A stretch of DNA of 42,727 bases from Paradesertivirga sp966210515 (lineage in GTDB: Bacteria > Bacteroidota > Bacteroidia > Sphingobacteriales > Sphingobacteriaceae), in the NCBI GenBank assembly GCA_966210515.1, contig CBIHLM010000035.1, forward strand, positions 1-42,727, given 5' to 3'. Position numbers and translations under genes: made by a program. The first letter of the stretch is position 1. Every line of letters starts with the position of its first letter. This document shows positions 1-8,752 of the stretch, piece after piece. The notes under the pieces were generated by a model. The model was not told the DNA's origin and searched no databases. It saw only the letters and a list, made by a program, of their open reading frames with translations.

Positions 1-874
1 GTTCAGCTTTACAATTGAATGTAAAATCGCGGCTCAACCAACAAGAACAATTGAAAATACCGGTTTGCTGGGTCTTGAAGACAAAAAAACACTTATTATT
101 GATGATAACGAGACAAATCTCAGAATATTAAAAACGCAGTTAGAGCATTGGAGGTTGTCGGTAGTAGTAGCTAAGTCAGGACCAGAAGCCTTGTCTGTTC
201 TTAATCAGAATAAAAACTTCGATCTGATTATTACTGACATGCAAATGCCTGAAATGAGCGGAGTTGAGTTAAGCAGACATATCAAGGAAATAGCAAATCG
301 TATCCCAATAGTTTTGTTAAGCTCCATAGGAGATGAAACGAAGAAAAAATACTCCAACCTGTTCGCATCTATTTTAACCAAACCCGCGAAGCAATCGCAG
401 CTTCTCAAGGTTATTCAGTCAGAATTAGGCCGAACCAAAGAAGCAAGAAATCCAATACAACAACCTTCGACGCTTCTGACCGAAAATTTCGCATTAGAAC
501 ACCCACTAGATATACTTGTGGTTGAAGACAACCTCATTAATCAAAAATTAATATTGAAAATTCTGACTAAGCTGGGATATGCCCCCGATCTCGCTAATCA
601 CGGCAGAGAAGCACTGGATAGGCTAAATCAGACCAATTATGACGTCATTTTAATGGACATGCAAATGCCTGAGTTAGATGGACCCGAAACAACGCAAATC
701 ATCCGGAGGGATTTCCACAATCAACCAGTAATTATTGCCTTAACCGCAAATGCGCTCTCTGAAGACAGGGAAAAATGCATGAGTGCGGGAATGGATGATT
801 ATTTGTCTAAGCCCATTAATATCGAAGATTTGCTTAATGCTTTAAAAAAGGCCCATGAACTGGCCTGTGTATAA
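1..874 (+). CDS. Hybrid sensor histidine kinase, C-terminal part (two receiver domains), 5' truncated
   Basis: The reading frame is already open at base 2, so this is the end of a longer gene cut by the window edge. The first residues (FSFTIEC) look like the last strand of a HATPase_c domain. Two complete receiver domains follow. The first has the acidic pair in IIDDNETN, the phospho-acceptor Asp in IITDMQMP and a Lys in LTKP. The second has VVEDN, the acceptor in ILMDMQMP, TALTANA and SKPIN. This is the architecture of cytoplasmic or membrane hybrid kinases that relay phosphate internally. No HPt domain follows; the protein ends about 12 residues after the last receiver helix. The input domains and the phosphorylatable His lie outside the window. 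Domain assignment is sure; the signal and partners are unknown. Confidence 0.93.
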   Translation, partial: FSFTIECKIAAQPTRTIENTGLLGLEDKKTLIIDDNETNLRILKTQLEHWRLSVVVAKSGPEALSVLNQNKNFDLIITDMQMPEMSGVELSRHIKEIANRIPIVLLSSIGDETKKKYSNLFASILTKPAKQSQLLKVIQSELGRTKEARNPIQQPSTLLTENFALEHPLDILVVEDNLINQKLILKILTKLGYAPDLANHGREALDRLNQTNYDVILMDMQMPELDGPETTQIIRRDFHNQPVIIALTANALSEDREKCMSAGMDDYLSKPINIEDLLNALKKAHELACV

Positions 875-943
875 ATAAAGTTTCATATCTGTTGGTAATG
901 GGAACTTAACATCCCAGACAAACTTCACTTAAACTTAAACCAC

Positions 944-963
944 ATATAATCTCCTGATTATAT
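944..963. promoter_or_regulatory. Perfect 8-bp inverted repeat upstream of the DUF839 lipoprotein gene
   Basis: ATATAATC-TCCT-GATTATAT is a perfect stem-loop or operator-like palindrome with a 4-base centre. It lies 36 bases before the start at 999. A TAnnTTTG-type -7 element (TAGTTTTG, 972-979) lies just downstream, which places the palindrome over the expected -33 region, where no TTG is seen. That position fits a regulator-binding site better than a terminator for the kinase gene, because no T-run follows. Confidence 0.45.
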
Positions 964-971
964 AAGAATAA

Positions 972-979
972 TAGTTTTG
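972..979 (+). promoter_or_regulatory. Candidate -7 element for the DUF839/peroxidase pair
   Basis: TAGTTTTG matches the Bacteroidota -7 consensus TAnnTTTG. Transcription would start near 986, about 13 bases before the start codon at 999. No TTG occurs 19-21 bases upstream; the palindrome at 944-963 occupies that place. The promoter would therefore be weak or activator-dependent. Confidence 0.4.
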
Positions 980-998
980 GGCCAAACTAATAACGACT

Positions 999-2468
999 AT
1001 GAAACATTTTGTACAAAGTAAATCAGGAGTTTTTGCCCTATCAGCAATGGCAACGGCACTGTTAATCGCCGGCTGTCAGAAAGATAACAATCGAAGCAAC
1101 AAAAATGAAGTTGTCACACTTCAAAATTACTCGGTTACTCCATCACTTGTTAAATCCTTATCAGGATTTGAGGATTTACAGATCTACCCGCTGATAAGCA
1201 GTGATGACAAACTGGAAGGTTCTCCTGACTTTGTGTTTGGTGCACAACCAGATGGCGCCGGTATTTTGAAAGACCCGAACAGCGATGGATATGTCATGAT
1301 TAACAACCACGAAATTCTCTTCTCGGTATCGAGAGTGTACCTTGACAAAAATTTAAAACCCCTGAGAGGAGAATATATTGTCGATGCAAACGGCGGAGGA
1401 ATGCGACTTTGCTCGGCCACCATGGTAACCCCGCAGGAACATGGATTCGGACCTCTGTTTCTTACTGCAGGTGAATCAGGACCAGAATCCATGATACATC
1501 AAATTGATCCGTTTGGCTCGGTGAATCTTAAAACCACGAATCGTACTATTCCTGCGCTCGGAAAATGTGTTGCAGAAAATGCCGTACCCCTTCCTAAAGA
1601 AGCATATCCAGGTAAAACAGCTATTTTTATTGGTGAAGATGATAGTAATGGCCAAATAAACCTTTACCTGTCGAATAATGTTGGAGACCTGGTTTCGGGG
1701 AAATTATACATGATGCGTCGTACCAACCTTAACGCCGTCGAAACAGACATGGCCGTTAACACAACTTATGATGTGGAGTTTGTTGAGTATGAAAATGTAA
1801 ACAGCAGTACCGGAGCTCAACTCGCCGCACAAACTGTGAGCAAAGGAGCACTTCAGCTGGCTCGAGTTGAAGATCTGGATTATGGTAAAGGAAGTGTTGA
1901 GGCTAACAGGACTGTTTACTTCGTATCGACCGGAATTAGTCAGTCTGATAAAACAACTCCGGTAGACGGCAAAACTATGTGGGGCAGAGTTTACAAGCTG
2001 GAATTGGATGCCAATAATATTCTAAAGGGAAAGTTAACTCCTTTGATGGACGGTGCTGTTGATCCCGGAAATCATATCGTGAATCCCGATAACATCTGTG
2101 TAACTAAAAACTACCTGTACATTCAGGAAGATGGCGACTCTTTTTATGCAGAGAACAAACATGACGGCCGAATTTGGCAGTATAATATTTCCACAAAAGC
2201 GATGAAACCAGTGCTGGAGATGAATCACCGACGTTCTGACCCTGCATTCAATTCAAAATACAATCCAACAAATTCAACAAAATTAAGCTCATGGGAATTC
2301 GGTGCCATGTATGATGTCTCAGACCTCATCGGTAAACCGAACACATTCGTTGTAAACATTCATCCGCACACCTGGACAGATAACAAATTCTTAAATGCTG
2401 ACGGTAGTGGAATAACTACTAATAAAGAGGGTGGACAAACAGTTATCATTTCAGGAATAGATAAATAA
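999..2468 (+). CDS. DUF839 (PhoX-like) lipoprotein
   Basis: A 489-residue predicted lipoprotein. The N-terminus is basic, then hydrophobic, and ends in the lipobox LIAGC with the lipidated Cys at residue 26. The rest resembles the DUF839/PhoX beta-propeller family, which includes calcium- and iron-dependent alkaline phosphatases. Segments seen include the early GSPDFVFGAQPDG, the repeated acidic stretch around ARVEDLDYG, NPDNICVTKNYLYIQEDG and the closing FVVNIHPHTW. I could not confirm the full set of PhoX metal ligands by eye, so phosphatase activity is not claimed. The next gene, a di-haem peroxidase, starts 54 bases downstream after a hairpin. The pair probably acts at the cell envelope. 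The start is supported by the signal peptide and the -7 element at 972. Confidence 0.82.
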   Translation: MKHFVQSKSGVFALSAMATALLIAGCQKDNNRSNKNEVVTLQNYSVTPSLVKSLSGFEDLQIYPLISSDDKLEGSPDFVFGAQPDGAGILKDPNSDGYVMINNHEILFSVSRVYLDKNLKPLRGEYIVDANGGGMRLCSATMVTPQEHGFGPLFLTAGESGPESMIHQIDPFGSVNLKTTNRTIPALGKCVAENAVPLPKEAYPGKTAIFIGEDDSNGQINLYLSNNVGDLVSGKLYMMRRTNLNAVETDMAVNTTYDVEFVEYENVNSSTGAQLAAQTVSKGALQLARVEDLDYGKGSVEANRTVYFVSTGISQSDKTTPVDGKTMWGRVYKLELDANNILKGKLTPLMDGAVDPGNHIVNPDNICVTKNYLYIQEDGDSFYAENKHDGRIWQYNISTKAMKPVLEMNHRRSDPAFNSKYNPTNSTKLSSWEFGAMYDVSDLIGKPNTFVVNIHPHTWTDNKFLNADGSGITTNKEGGQTVIISGIDK

Positions 2469-2488
2469 AATTCATTAATACCTCGCGG

Positions 2489-2520
2489 CCCTTCCGCAAT
2501 TTGCGGAGGGTTTTTTCTTT
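2489..2520 (+). terminator. Rho-independent terminator after the DUF839 gene
   Basis: A GC-rich stem pairs CCCTTCCGCAA with TTGCGGAGGG (one bulged T) and is followed by TTTTTTCTTT. The next start codon (2523) lies right after the T-run, so this hairpin may attenuate rather than separate the two genes. Confidence 0.85.
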
Positions 2521-2522
2521 AT

Positions 2523-4289
2523 ATGATAAACTACCGTCTATTGACTATTTCAATCCTGTTAACAGTTTTTTTCAATTGTTCTACAAGCAGGCAATCTCGA
2601 ACAGAAAAGGTTAAAGAGTTGCTCGATGCGCAATTTAATGACCTGGAATCTTTAACAGAAAACAAGTTACTTCAAGAGGCCAAACAAGGACATGAAGCCG
2701 AGCTACGAATAACATTTATCAAAATCAGGCAAGCATATAAAAAACTGGAATGGTTTACCGAATATTATGCGGCAGGTACCAGTAAGCTTCTCAACGGGCC
2801 GCCTTTACCCGAGATTGAGATTGAAGAAACAAAAGTATTTGAACCCGGTGGATTGCAGGTGATTGAAGAACAGTTATTTCCCTTCAAAGACACCAATAGG
2901 GAGCACTTAATACGTGAGACGAAAGCTTTTTTGTCAAAGCTTAAACATGCCAGGAATATTTTAAAGGAAACTGAGTTTAGTGATGCCCATATTTTGGACG
3001 CCTGTAAACTTCAGATCTTCAGAATAAATTCTTTGGGAATTTCAGGTTTTGATACGCCACTCGCCAAAACCGGAATTGTCGAAGCAAAGGTATGTCTTGA
3101 TGCGATGCTTCCTGTATTTAAACTTTTTGGCAATAATGCAAAAATAGAGGCTCTGATAGTTTCCGCATCGAACTACTTGGAGAGCCACCCAGACTTCGAC
3201 ACCTTTAACAGGATGGAATTCCTGGTACGATTTACGAATCCATTAACAAGAGAGATGAAGAGGTGGGAAAAACAGATGAAAATTTCACCACTCAATACAG
3301 AGTTAGCAATATATAACAGAGCTGAAACCTTGTTTGATGAAAACATCTTCAACCCGGATTTTTTTGCCGGCAATAAAGAGGCTCAATATACTAAGCAAAA
3401 AGTAGATTTGGGGAAGCAGTTGTTCTCCGATCCCATACTATCAGGAAGTGTTCGAACCTGTCAAAGTTGTCATAAACCCCAGCTTGCGTTCACAGATGGT
3501 CTGGCTAAAAGCCCGGGAATTATTCCGGAAACTTTTGTCAAAAGGAATGCCCCAACTCTTTATTATGCCGGATTACAACAAGCTCAATTCTATGATATGC
3601 GTGCACCTTCATTAGAAAACCAGGCAATGGATGTTTTAGCTAATAAAGATGAAATGCATGCTTCTGTTGATGAAGCAGCAAAACGCATAGCAAATCACAC
3701 TAACTATTTGGAAAAGTTTAAATCAGCATTTCCAGCAATGGGCAAAGAAATCAAACCACGATTTGTTATGATTGCTATTGCATCCTATATAAGATCTTTA
3801 AGTCCGTTCAATTCAAGATTTGATAAATATATGCGCGGAGACGATAACCAAATGAAAACGGAGGAAGTTGAAGGCTTTAATCTATTTATGGGTAAGGCAA
3901 AATGCGGGACCTGTCATTTTATGCCACTGTTTAACGGAACCGCACCTCCTGCTTTTACTAACACTGAAGCTGAGGTTTTAGGGGTCCCCAATGTTCCAAA
4001 AGGGCGAATTATAGACCCCGACGAAGGAAGATATGTACACAATAAAATCGATGAGCTAAAGTTCTCCTTCAAAACACCCACTGTTCGAAATATATCTAAA
4101 ACAGCCCCGTACATGCACAATGGTGCGTTCAGTACATTGAGCGAAATAATGGATTTTTATAACAATGGCGGAGGTGAAGGCCTTAATATAAAATTGGATA
4201 ATCAAACCCTGGCTTCCGACAAGCTTAATTTATCTACCAGAGAGCAGAAAGCCATCATCGCATTTTTAAATACTTTAACCGACCCGTAG
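2523..4289 (+). CDS. Di-haem cytochrome c peroxidase (MauG/CcpA-like) with helical N-terminal domain
   Basis: A 588-residue exported protein. The N-terminal hydrophobic segment ends at Cys19 (FFNC), a weak lipobox, so a lipoprotein anchor is possible but not certain. Residues about 280-588 form the bacterial di-haem peroxidase fold with two haem c sites: CQSCH (313-317) and CGTCH (461-465). FYDMRAPSLENQAMD lies between them and PTVRNISKTAPYMHNGAF near the end is typical of this family. Residues about 25-270 are helical and rich in charged residues, and recall imelysin-like domains. Together they nearly double the usual peroxidase length. Such proteins reduce peroxide or oxidise an unidentified envelope substrate. 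The closely spaced DUF839 gene upstream may be a functional partner. Peroxidase assignment is strong; the N-terminal domain identity is inference. Confidence 0.88.
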   Translation: MINYRLLTISILLTVFFNCSTSRQSRTEKVKELLDAQFNDLESLTENKLLQEAKQGHEAELRITFIKIRQAYKKLEWFTEYYAAGTSKLLNGPPLPEIEIEETKVFEPGGLQVIEEQLFPFKDTNREHLIRETKAFLSKLKHARNILKETEFSDAHILDACKLQIFRINSLGISGFDTPLAKTGIVEAKVCLDAMLPVFKLFGNNAKIEALIVSASNYLESHPDFDTFNRMEFLVRFTNPLTREMKRWEKQMKISPLNTELAIYNRAETLFDENIFNPDFFAGNKEAQYTKQKVDLGKQLFSDPILSGSVRTCQSCHKPQLAFTDGLAKSPGIIPETFVKRNAPTLYYAGLQQAQFYDMRAPSLENQAMDVLANKDEMHASVDEAAKRIANHTNYLEKFKSAFPAMGKEIKPRFVMIAIASYIRSLSPFNSRFDKYMRGDDNQMKTEEVEGFNLFMGKAKCGTCHFMPLFNGTAPPAFTNTEAEVLGVPNVPKGRIIDPDEGRYVHNKIDELKFSFKTPTVRNISKTAPYMHNGAFSTLSEIMDFYNNGGGEGLNIKLDNQTLASDKLNLSTREQKAIIAFLNTLTDP

Positions 4290-4358
4290 TTCCCCCAAGC
4301 TTTATGCCAGATGAATATGAAAAACCAAGGCAGTTATTTCACTTGTGAATACCCGGTC

Positions 4359-5078
4359 TTAAGTCGCGAACTTATAGCCAATACCTTTGACGGTACTTAT
4401 ATAATGATCGCCCAGTTTTTCTCTAACCTTGCGGATATGAACATCAATCGTTCTATCCGTTACCACGACAGAAGCATCCCAGATATTCTTTAAAATCAGT
4501 TCCCGGGTAAAAACTTTGCCGGGTTTTGAAGCTAGTAAATAAAGAAGTTCGAATTCCTTTTTAGCAAAGACAATTTTTCTATCGCCCTGGTAAACCAGAT
4601 ATGATTCTCTGTCTATTTGCAGGTCCGAAACTTCAATTTTAAGAACGGATTCTTCAGATAAATCAGTATTTCGTTTTAATATTGAATTAATTCTGGAAAT
4701 CAGCGCATTAGGTTTAACGGGCTTAGAGATATAATCATCAGCACCGACATCAAATCCGGCTACTTCAGAGTATTCTTCGTTACGGGCAGAAAGAATTACT
4801 ACATAGGTATTCTTTAGCTCAGCCATAGCTTTAATTATTCGACAAGCTTCAATGCCATCCATTTTGGGCATCATTATGTCCATCAATATCAGGATTGGAC
4901 TGCACTTTAATGCTTCAGCTATTCCCTCCTCACCATTTGATGCTGTATACACCTGGTAGCCCTCTTTTTTAAGATAGTACTCCAAAAGCTCCCGAATATC
5001 TTGTTCGTCGTCTACGATCAGTATCTTTTTTTTCACAGAACTAAGATATCGTTCTAAATAGCGATAAATATTAAGCAT
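4359..5078 (-). CDS. OmpR/PhoB-family response regulator
   Basis: A 239-residue two-domain regulator. The receiver domain carries IVDDEQD, the acceptor Asp in LMDIMMPKMDG, ILSAR and SKPVKP. The C-terminal winged-helix DNA-binding domain has the expected FELLYLLASKPGKVFTRE, the recognition-helix region VTDRTIDVHIRKVREKLG and the final wing VKGIGYKF. No kinase gene is adjacent, so it is an orphan regulator here. The ATG at 5078 gives 14 residues before the usual start of the fold (KKKILIVDD). A GTG at 5036 would give a more conventional N-terminus; neither has a clear ribosome-binding site. The gene is convergent with the peroxidase gene. The target genes cannot be read from the sequence. Confidence 0.92.
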   Translation of the reverse strand: MLNIYRYLERYLSSVKKKILIVDDEQDIRELLEYYLKKEGYQVYTASNGEEGIAEALKCSPILILMDIMMPKMDGIEACRIIKAMAELKNTYVVILSARNEEYSEVAGFDVGADDYISKPVKPNALISRINSILKRNTDLSEESVLKIEVSDLQIDRESYLVYQGDRKIVFAKKEFELLYLLASKPGKVFTRELILKNIWDASVVVTDRTIDVHIRKVREKLGDHYISTVKGIGYKFAT

Positions 5079-5525
5079 GCATTAAGGAATCGTAAACTAT
5101 CCCGCTAAGGAAATTGTATTTAACTTATGATTTAACCAGAGATTAAAATAAGCGATACATTAATTGTCTTATTTTACTTCATGGAAAATGAATTTTGGAT
5201 AAATGTTGGGCTTTTAAGACATGGATAATTCACGTCCACCATTCGCCATTGTTATAATAGGTGATCGAAGAATATATTTTTGATACTGTCTCTTCCTTTA
5301 AAATTGCAGGTTAACCGAAACGTCAATTAAGTGGTACAGACTGTTATTTGTTTATTTCGAACCATGGAACGCCGGAAAATATCGCAGAGTACTTAACCGG
5401 TGTCCGAGCAATTGAAACGTCAGAGATGACCAGTAACGTTATTACTAAGGAAATTTTACTTTTCAAATTTTAAACCATTTTTCTGTGTATCTTGGTTGCG
5501 TGTCTGTTCTATATTCATCATAAGC
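5079..5525. other. Intergenic region with no convincing gene
   Basis: About 450 bases between two minus-strand genes. No promoter with both elements was found. On the plus strand, bases 5315-5473 are open without a start codon and read like part of a protein (for example HGTPENIAEYLTG), ending in TAA. This may be a gene remnant, but I recognise no family. Confidence 0.3.
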
Positions 5526-6296
5526 TTAAACATCGCATATTTGTACAGCTTCTTTCAACGCTCCAATTTTGTCCTGATATGAAGGAATAAACTCCTGTGC
5601 TACGTATCCCTCGAATCCAGTCTCTTTAATTGCCTGCATAATAGCCGGATAGTTCAATTCCTGATGGTTGTCAATTTCATTTCGCCCGGGAACGCCGGCA
5701 GTATGATAATGTGCAATATACTGGTGGTTGTCTTTTATTGTTTGAATAACATTGCCTTCGTTGATTTGCATATGGTAGATATCGTACAGAAGTTTGAGTC
5801 TTTCGGACCCCGTCCTCTTTACCAACTCCACCCCCCAGCTGGTATTATCGCACTGGTAATCGATATGATCTACTTTACTGTTCAGTAACTCCATTACCAG
5901 CGTTACCTTATGTCTTTCTGCAAGAGACAATATTTTTTTTAGTCCTTGTGACGTATTATCCAGACCAGTTTCATCATCGATACCATTACGGTTGCCGCTA
6001 AAGCAAATCAGGTTTCTATATCCTGCCTTGGCCACCATCGGAATCATCTCCAGATACTTATCAACCAGTGTATCGTGATAATCACGGTTATTCCATCCTT
6101 TTACCAGGTCTATTTCCGCTCCGTTACACATCGACGAATCCAATCCGTACTCCTTCAAAACAGCCCAGTCACGGGGACCGACCAGATCAATTGCCTTAAT
6201 TCCAATTTGCTTTGCAACCGAACACAATTCTTCGAGTGAAAAAAAGTCGTAACACCAGCGACATACCGAATGATTAATATTTCCTTTTAACTCCAT
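5526..6296 (-). CDS. Hydroxypyruvate isomerase-like TIM-barrel protein
   Basis: A 256-residue xylose isomerase-like TIM barrel of the Hyi/IolE group, cytoplasmic. Candidate metal and catalytic residues fit the family: Glu136 in VMELLNSK, Asp172 and His175 in YDIYHMQ, His198 in YHTAGVPGRNEI and Glu235 in AQEFIP. In the family these enzymes interconvert hydroxypyruvate and tartronate semialdehyde or act on related sugars. No glyoxylate-pathway gene is near, so the substrate is uncertain. I chose the ATG at 6296, preceded by AGGA at suitable spacing, over an in-frame ATG 54 bases further upstream at 6350. The longer form adds 18 residues that fall outside the fold. Confidence 0.85.
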   Translation of the reverse strand: MELKGNINHSVCRWCYDFFSLEELCSVAKQIGIKAIDLVGPRDWAVLKEYGLDSSMCNGAEIDLVKGWNNRDYHDTLVDKYLEMIPMVAKAGYRNLICFSGNRNGIDDETGLDNTSQGLKKILSLAERHKVTLVMELLNSKVDHIDYQCDNTSWGVELVKRTGSERLKLLYDIYHMQINEGNVIQTIKDNHQYIAHYHTAGVPGRNEIDNHQELNYPAIMQAIKETGFEGYVAQEFIPSYQDKIGALKEAVQICDV

Positions 6297-6698
6297 TATA
6301 GATCCTAAATAAAAATGTGGTTCATCATATATCAGCCCCACAATAGCCACCGCTAAGATCCCGTCTTATTCGCTACCCTTCATTATTCTGACCCTAGAAA
6401 ATTTGTTTATAATTGGCTGGTAAAGCTAAGCAGAAAATATAATACTACCCTGTACCATAAATCCAATTAACCCCCTAAATGGTCCAAAATGACTATTTGT
6501 AATAGTGGTTTTACAATTCGGGACTTTATCTTTGTTAAATAAAATCCCGACAAGCAGCAAAGCCACACGGAAATTTTCCTAAATCCGAAAAAAATATCAC
6601 TTCGGATCTTTAACCGGTTTTTATTTATACAAAAAATCAATCAAACTAATCACCCCGGTAAGCCGTTATAAAACTATCTACCGCATTTAAACAATAGC
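6297..6698. other. Divergent intergenic region between the isomerase and CheB-like genes
   Basis: About 400 AT-rich bases. They hold a candidate plus-strand -7 element at 6527-6534. I see no open frame or strong hairpin. Confidence 0.4.
6527..6534 (+). promoter_or_regulatory. Candidate -7 promoter element upstream of the CheB-like gene
   Basis: TATCTTTG fits TAnnTTTG exactly. No TTG lies at the ideal 19-21 base distance; the nearest TTTG is 27 bases upstream. The leader to the start at 6699 would be about 155 bases. Confidence 0.35.
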
Positions 6699-7715
6699 AT
6701 GGCCAATCCGAACACAAAACTATCTCATCTTATTGTAGTTGGAACCTCTGCCGGAGGCCTTGATGCATTAACAAAGCTGGTAGGCCAATTGAGAGACGAT
6801 TTCCCTGCTCCAGTTTTAGTGGTTCAACATATCTCGCCCGATGCCTCCGGGAATGCGCTTTTAGACTCTTTAAACCGGTTGGGAAAACTAAAATGTGAGC
6901 ATGCTCAAAACGGGTCGACATTTAAGCCCGGGCATCTATATTTAGCTCCCTCAAATCATCACCTGATGGTGGATGAAAATGGGAAAGCGCTTGTAACAAA
7001 GGGAGCTCAGGAAAACCGATCACGCCCGGCGATAGACCCATTATTTCGGTCAGCTGCCGTTGCTTATAGAAACCGCGTGATAGCGATAGTGCTGACGGGC
7101 TATCTGGACGACGGAACGGCTGGCATGAAAGTGATTAAAAGGTGCGGCGGAACCTGTATAGTTCAGGATCCTGAGGATGCAGATTATCCTGACATGCCGA
7201 AAAATGCATTGAATCAGGTAAAAGTTAACTATTGCGTTCCTTTATCAGAAATGGGCAATCTGCTTTATAAGCTGGTTTCTAAAGTCCCGGGGAAAAGCAA
7301 GCCGGTTCCTAAAGATATCTTGATAGAAGCTGAAATAGCAAAACGTGTTTTAAGCGACTTACCCTCTGTTAATGCACTTGGCGAACAAGTTCCATTTAAC
7401 TGTCCGGGTTGCGGCGGTGTTTTATGGAAAGTCGATAAGAAAGTCTCGACCCGATACAGATGTCATACCGGACATGCTTACACAGCGGCATCGCTTCTTG
7501 CCGAACAGACCCTAAAGATTGAAGAAACAATGTGGACCGCATTAAGAATGTTTGAAGAGCGGAATAACTTACTCACAACTCTTGCCCAAGATCAGGTTGG
7601 TGCAACTGCGAAATCTTCTTTAGAACGAGCCGCAATTTCCAGAATACATATTGACCGTATAAAGGCAATATTAATGGCCGATGACAAAGGTACTTCAAGC
7701 GACGTACCGGGTTAA
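6699..7715 (+). CDS. CheB-type protein methylesterase with C-terminal zinc-ribbon-like segment
   Basis: A 338-residue cytoplasmic protein. Residues 9-195 form a CheB methylesterase domain with the catalytic triad Ser17 (GTSAGG), His44 (VQHIS) and Asp138 (LTGYLDDGTAG). The N-terminal receiver domain of classical CheB is absent. The C-terminal part has CPGC (Cys234, Cys237) and CHTGH (Cys254, His258), a likely zinc-binding knuckle, followed by a helical tail. Classical CheB removes methyl groups from chemoreceptors, but no chemotaxis gene is in the window. Stand-alone proteins of this kind are common in non-motile Bacteroidota, where their substrate is not clear. Esterase activity is plausible from the intact triad; a chemotaxis role is not supported. 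Confidence 0.88.
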   Translation: MANPNTKLSHLIVVGTSAGGLDALTKLVGQLRDDFPAPVLVVQHISPDASGNALLDSLNRLGKLKCEHAQNGSTFKPGHLYLAPSNHHLMVDENGKALVTKGAQENRSRPAIDPLFRSAAVAYRNRVIAIVLTGYLDDGTAGMKVIKRCGGTCIVQDPEDADYPDMPKNALNQVKVNYCVPLSEMGNLLYKLVSKVPGKSKPVPKDILIEAEIAKRVLSDLPSVNALGEQVPFNCPGCGGVLWKVDKKVSTRYRCHTGHAYTAASLLAEQTLKIEETMWTALRMFEERNNLLTTLAQDQVGATAKSSLERAAISRIHIDRIKAILMADDKGTSSDVPG

Positions 7716-7735
7716 ATAGGCCATCGGCTTTTTTT
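7677..7735 (+). terminator. Nested terminator overlapping the end of the CheB-like gene
   Basis: GCCGATG (7677-7683, inside the coding region) pairs with CATCGGC (7722-7728), followed by seven Ts. An inner stem, GGTAC with GTACC, lies in the loop. The stop codon sits inside the structure. Confidence 0.65.
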
Positions 7736-7834
7736 AGTGTTCCAGGAAATTAATTAAGTGAGCACGGTACTTATAGTAATTTTCATGCTCCAAAACATCT
7801 TTGTGATGGCGGGGCCTTTCGAAAGGTGTTTCCC

Positions 7835-8752
7835 TCAGGATAATGCTTCCGGAGGAGGATTTCCAGCAGCGGATTTCGATTTATCTTCGGGAAGTGGGAT
7901 AAACTCCAGATTATCTGCAGGCGGCAGGATAATTCTCCCCTCCTTCCAGTCGGCTTTGGCTTGCTCAATGCGTTCTTTTCTCGACGATACAAAATTCCAC
8001 CAGATATGCCGATCACCCAAATGTTCCCCTCCCAAAAGCATCAGAACCGATGCCTCTTTCGCCACGATCATAGGATCAACACCTTTCGTAAACACAAGCA
8101 AGGTACCGGCGGGATATGTTGTGCCCGACACTTCAACGCTACCCCTGGCGATATAAGCACCTCGCTCCGGATGCTCTTTAGGCAGACCAAAACGGGCTCC
8201 TTTATCCAATACCACATGAATATAAAATAAGGGCGAGTGCGTTTTTACCGCATTTTTCAAACCGTAAGCATTCCCTGCAATTAATCTCATCCACACCCCC
8301 GGATCTGTGAAAATGGGCAATTCCTCAGGCTTGTAATTACTGAAAGCAGGTTCCGACTCCTCGTCTTTTTCGGGAAGCGCAACCCATGTCTGAAACATCT
8401 CAAGAGTACCACCCGCCAAAACAGAAGGATCCTCAAAACGCTCAGAATGGGCAATTCCTTTACCGGCGGTCATCCAGTTTACTTCTCCCGGCCGAATCAC
8501 CTGCTCAACCCCAAGACTATCGCGATGAGTGACTTGTCCGCCAAACAGATAGCTGACGGTAGACAGGCCTATATGCGGATGGGGCAATACATCCATAGAC
8601 GAGACTATCGGTAATTGTACATTAACCGGACCGGCATGATCCATGAAAATAAAGGGGCCAACCATTCTGTGAAGACGATACGGAAGAATTCTTTTAACAT
8701 CCATTCCCGGTGCAATTGACGCTCTGCGGGCTTCTATAACGATATCAAGCAT
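7835..8752 (-). CDS. Pirin family protein
   Basis: A 305-residue bicupin of the pirin family. The metal site is intact: His58 and His60 in PHPHIG, His102 and Glu104 in GKGIAHSE, matching the iron ligands known in human pirin. The C-terminal pirin domain follows (SPLFYIHVVLDKG, LMLLGGEHLGDRHIWWNFVSS). Members act as quercetinases or redox-related regulators; the role here is not shown. I chose the ATG at 8752 because homologous sequence begins there; a longer in-frame start at 8851 adds 33 unlikely residues. The gene diverges from a DJ-1/PfpI gene at 8939. The last residues form a low-complexity tail. Confidence 0.9.
   Translation of the reverse strand: MLDIVIEARRASIAPGMDVKRILPYRLHRMVGPFIFMDHAGPVNVQLPIVSSMDVLPHPHIGLSTVSYLFGGQVTHRDSLGVEQVIRPGEVNWMTAGKGIAHSERFEDPSVLAGGTLEMFQTWVALPEKDEESEPAFSNYKPEELPIFTDPGVWMRLIAGNAYGLKNAVKTHSPLFYIHVVLDKGARFGLPKEHPERGAYIARGSVEVSGTTYPAGTLLVFTKGVDPMIVAKEASVLMLLGGEHLGDRHIWWNFVSSRKERIEQAKADWKEGRIILPPADNLEFIPLPEDKSKSAAGNPPPEALS

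Noticed and set aside
4311..4493. 60-codon plus-strand frame after the peroxidase gene
   Set aside because: Mostly antisense to the response regulator's wing; no protein-like pattern.
6699..7715. Chemotaxis operon
   Set aside because: Only an orphan methylesterase is present; no receptor, CheA, CheW, CheY or CheR.
7758..8156. 132-codon plus-strand frame opposite the pirin gene
   Set aside because: It lies antisense to a well-supported pirin gene and its translation has no recognisable fold.
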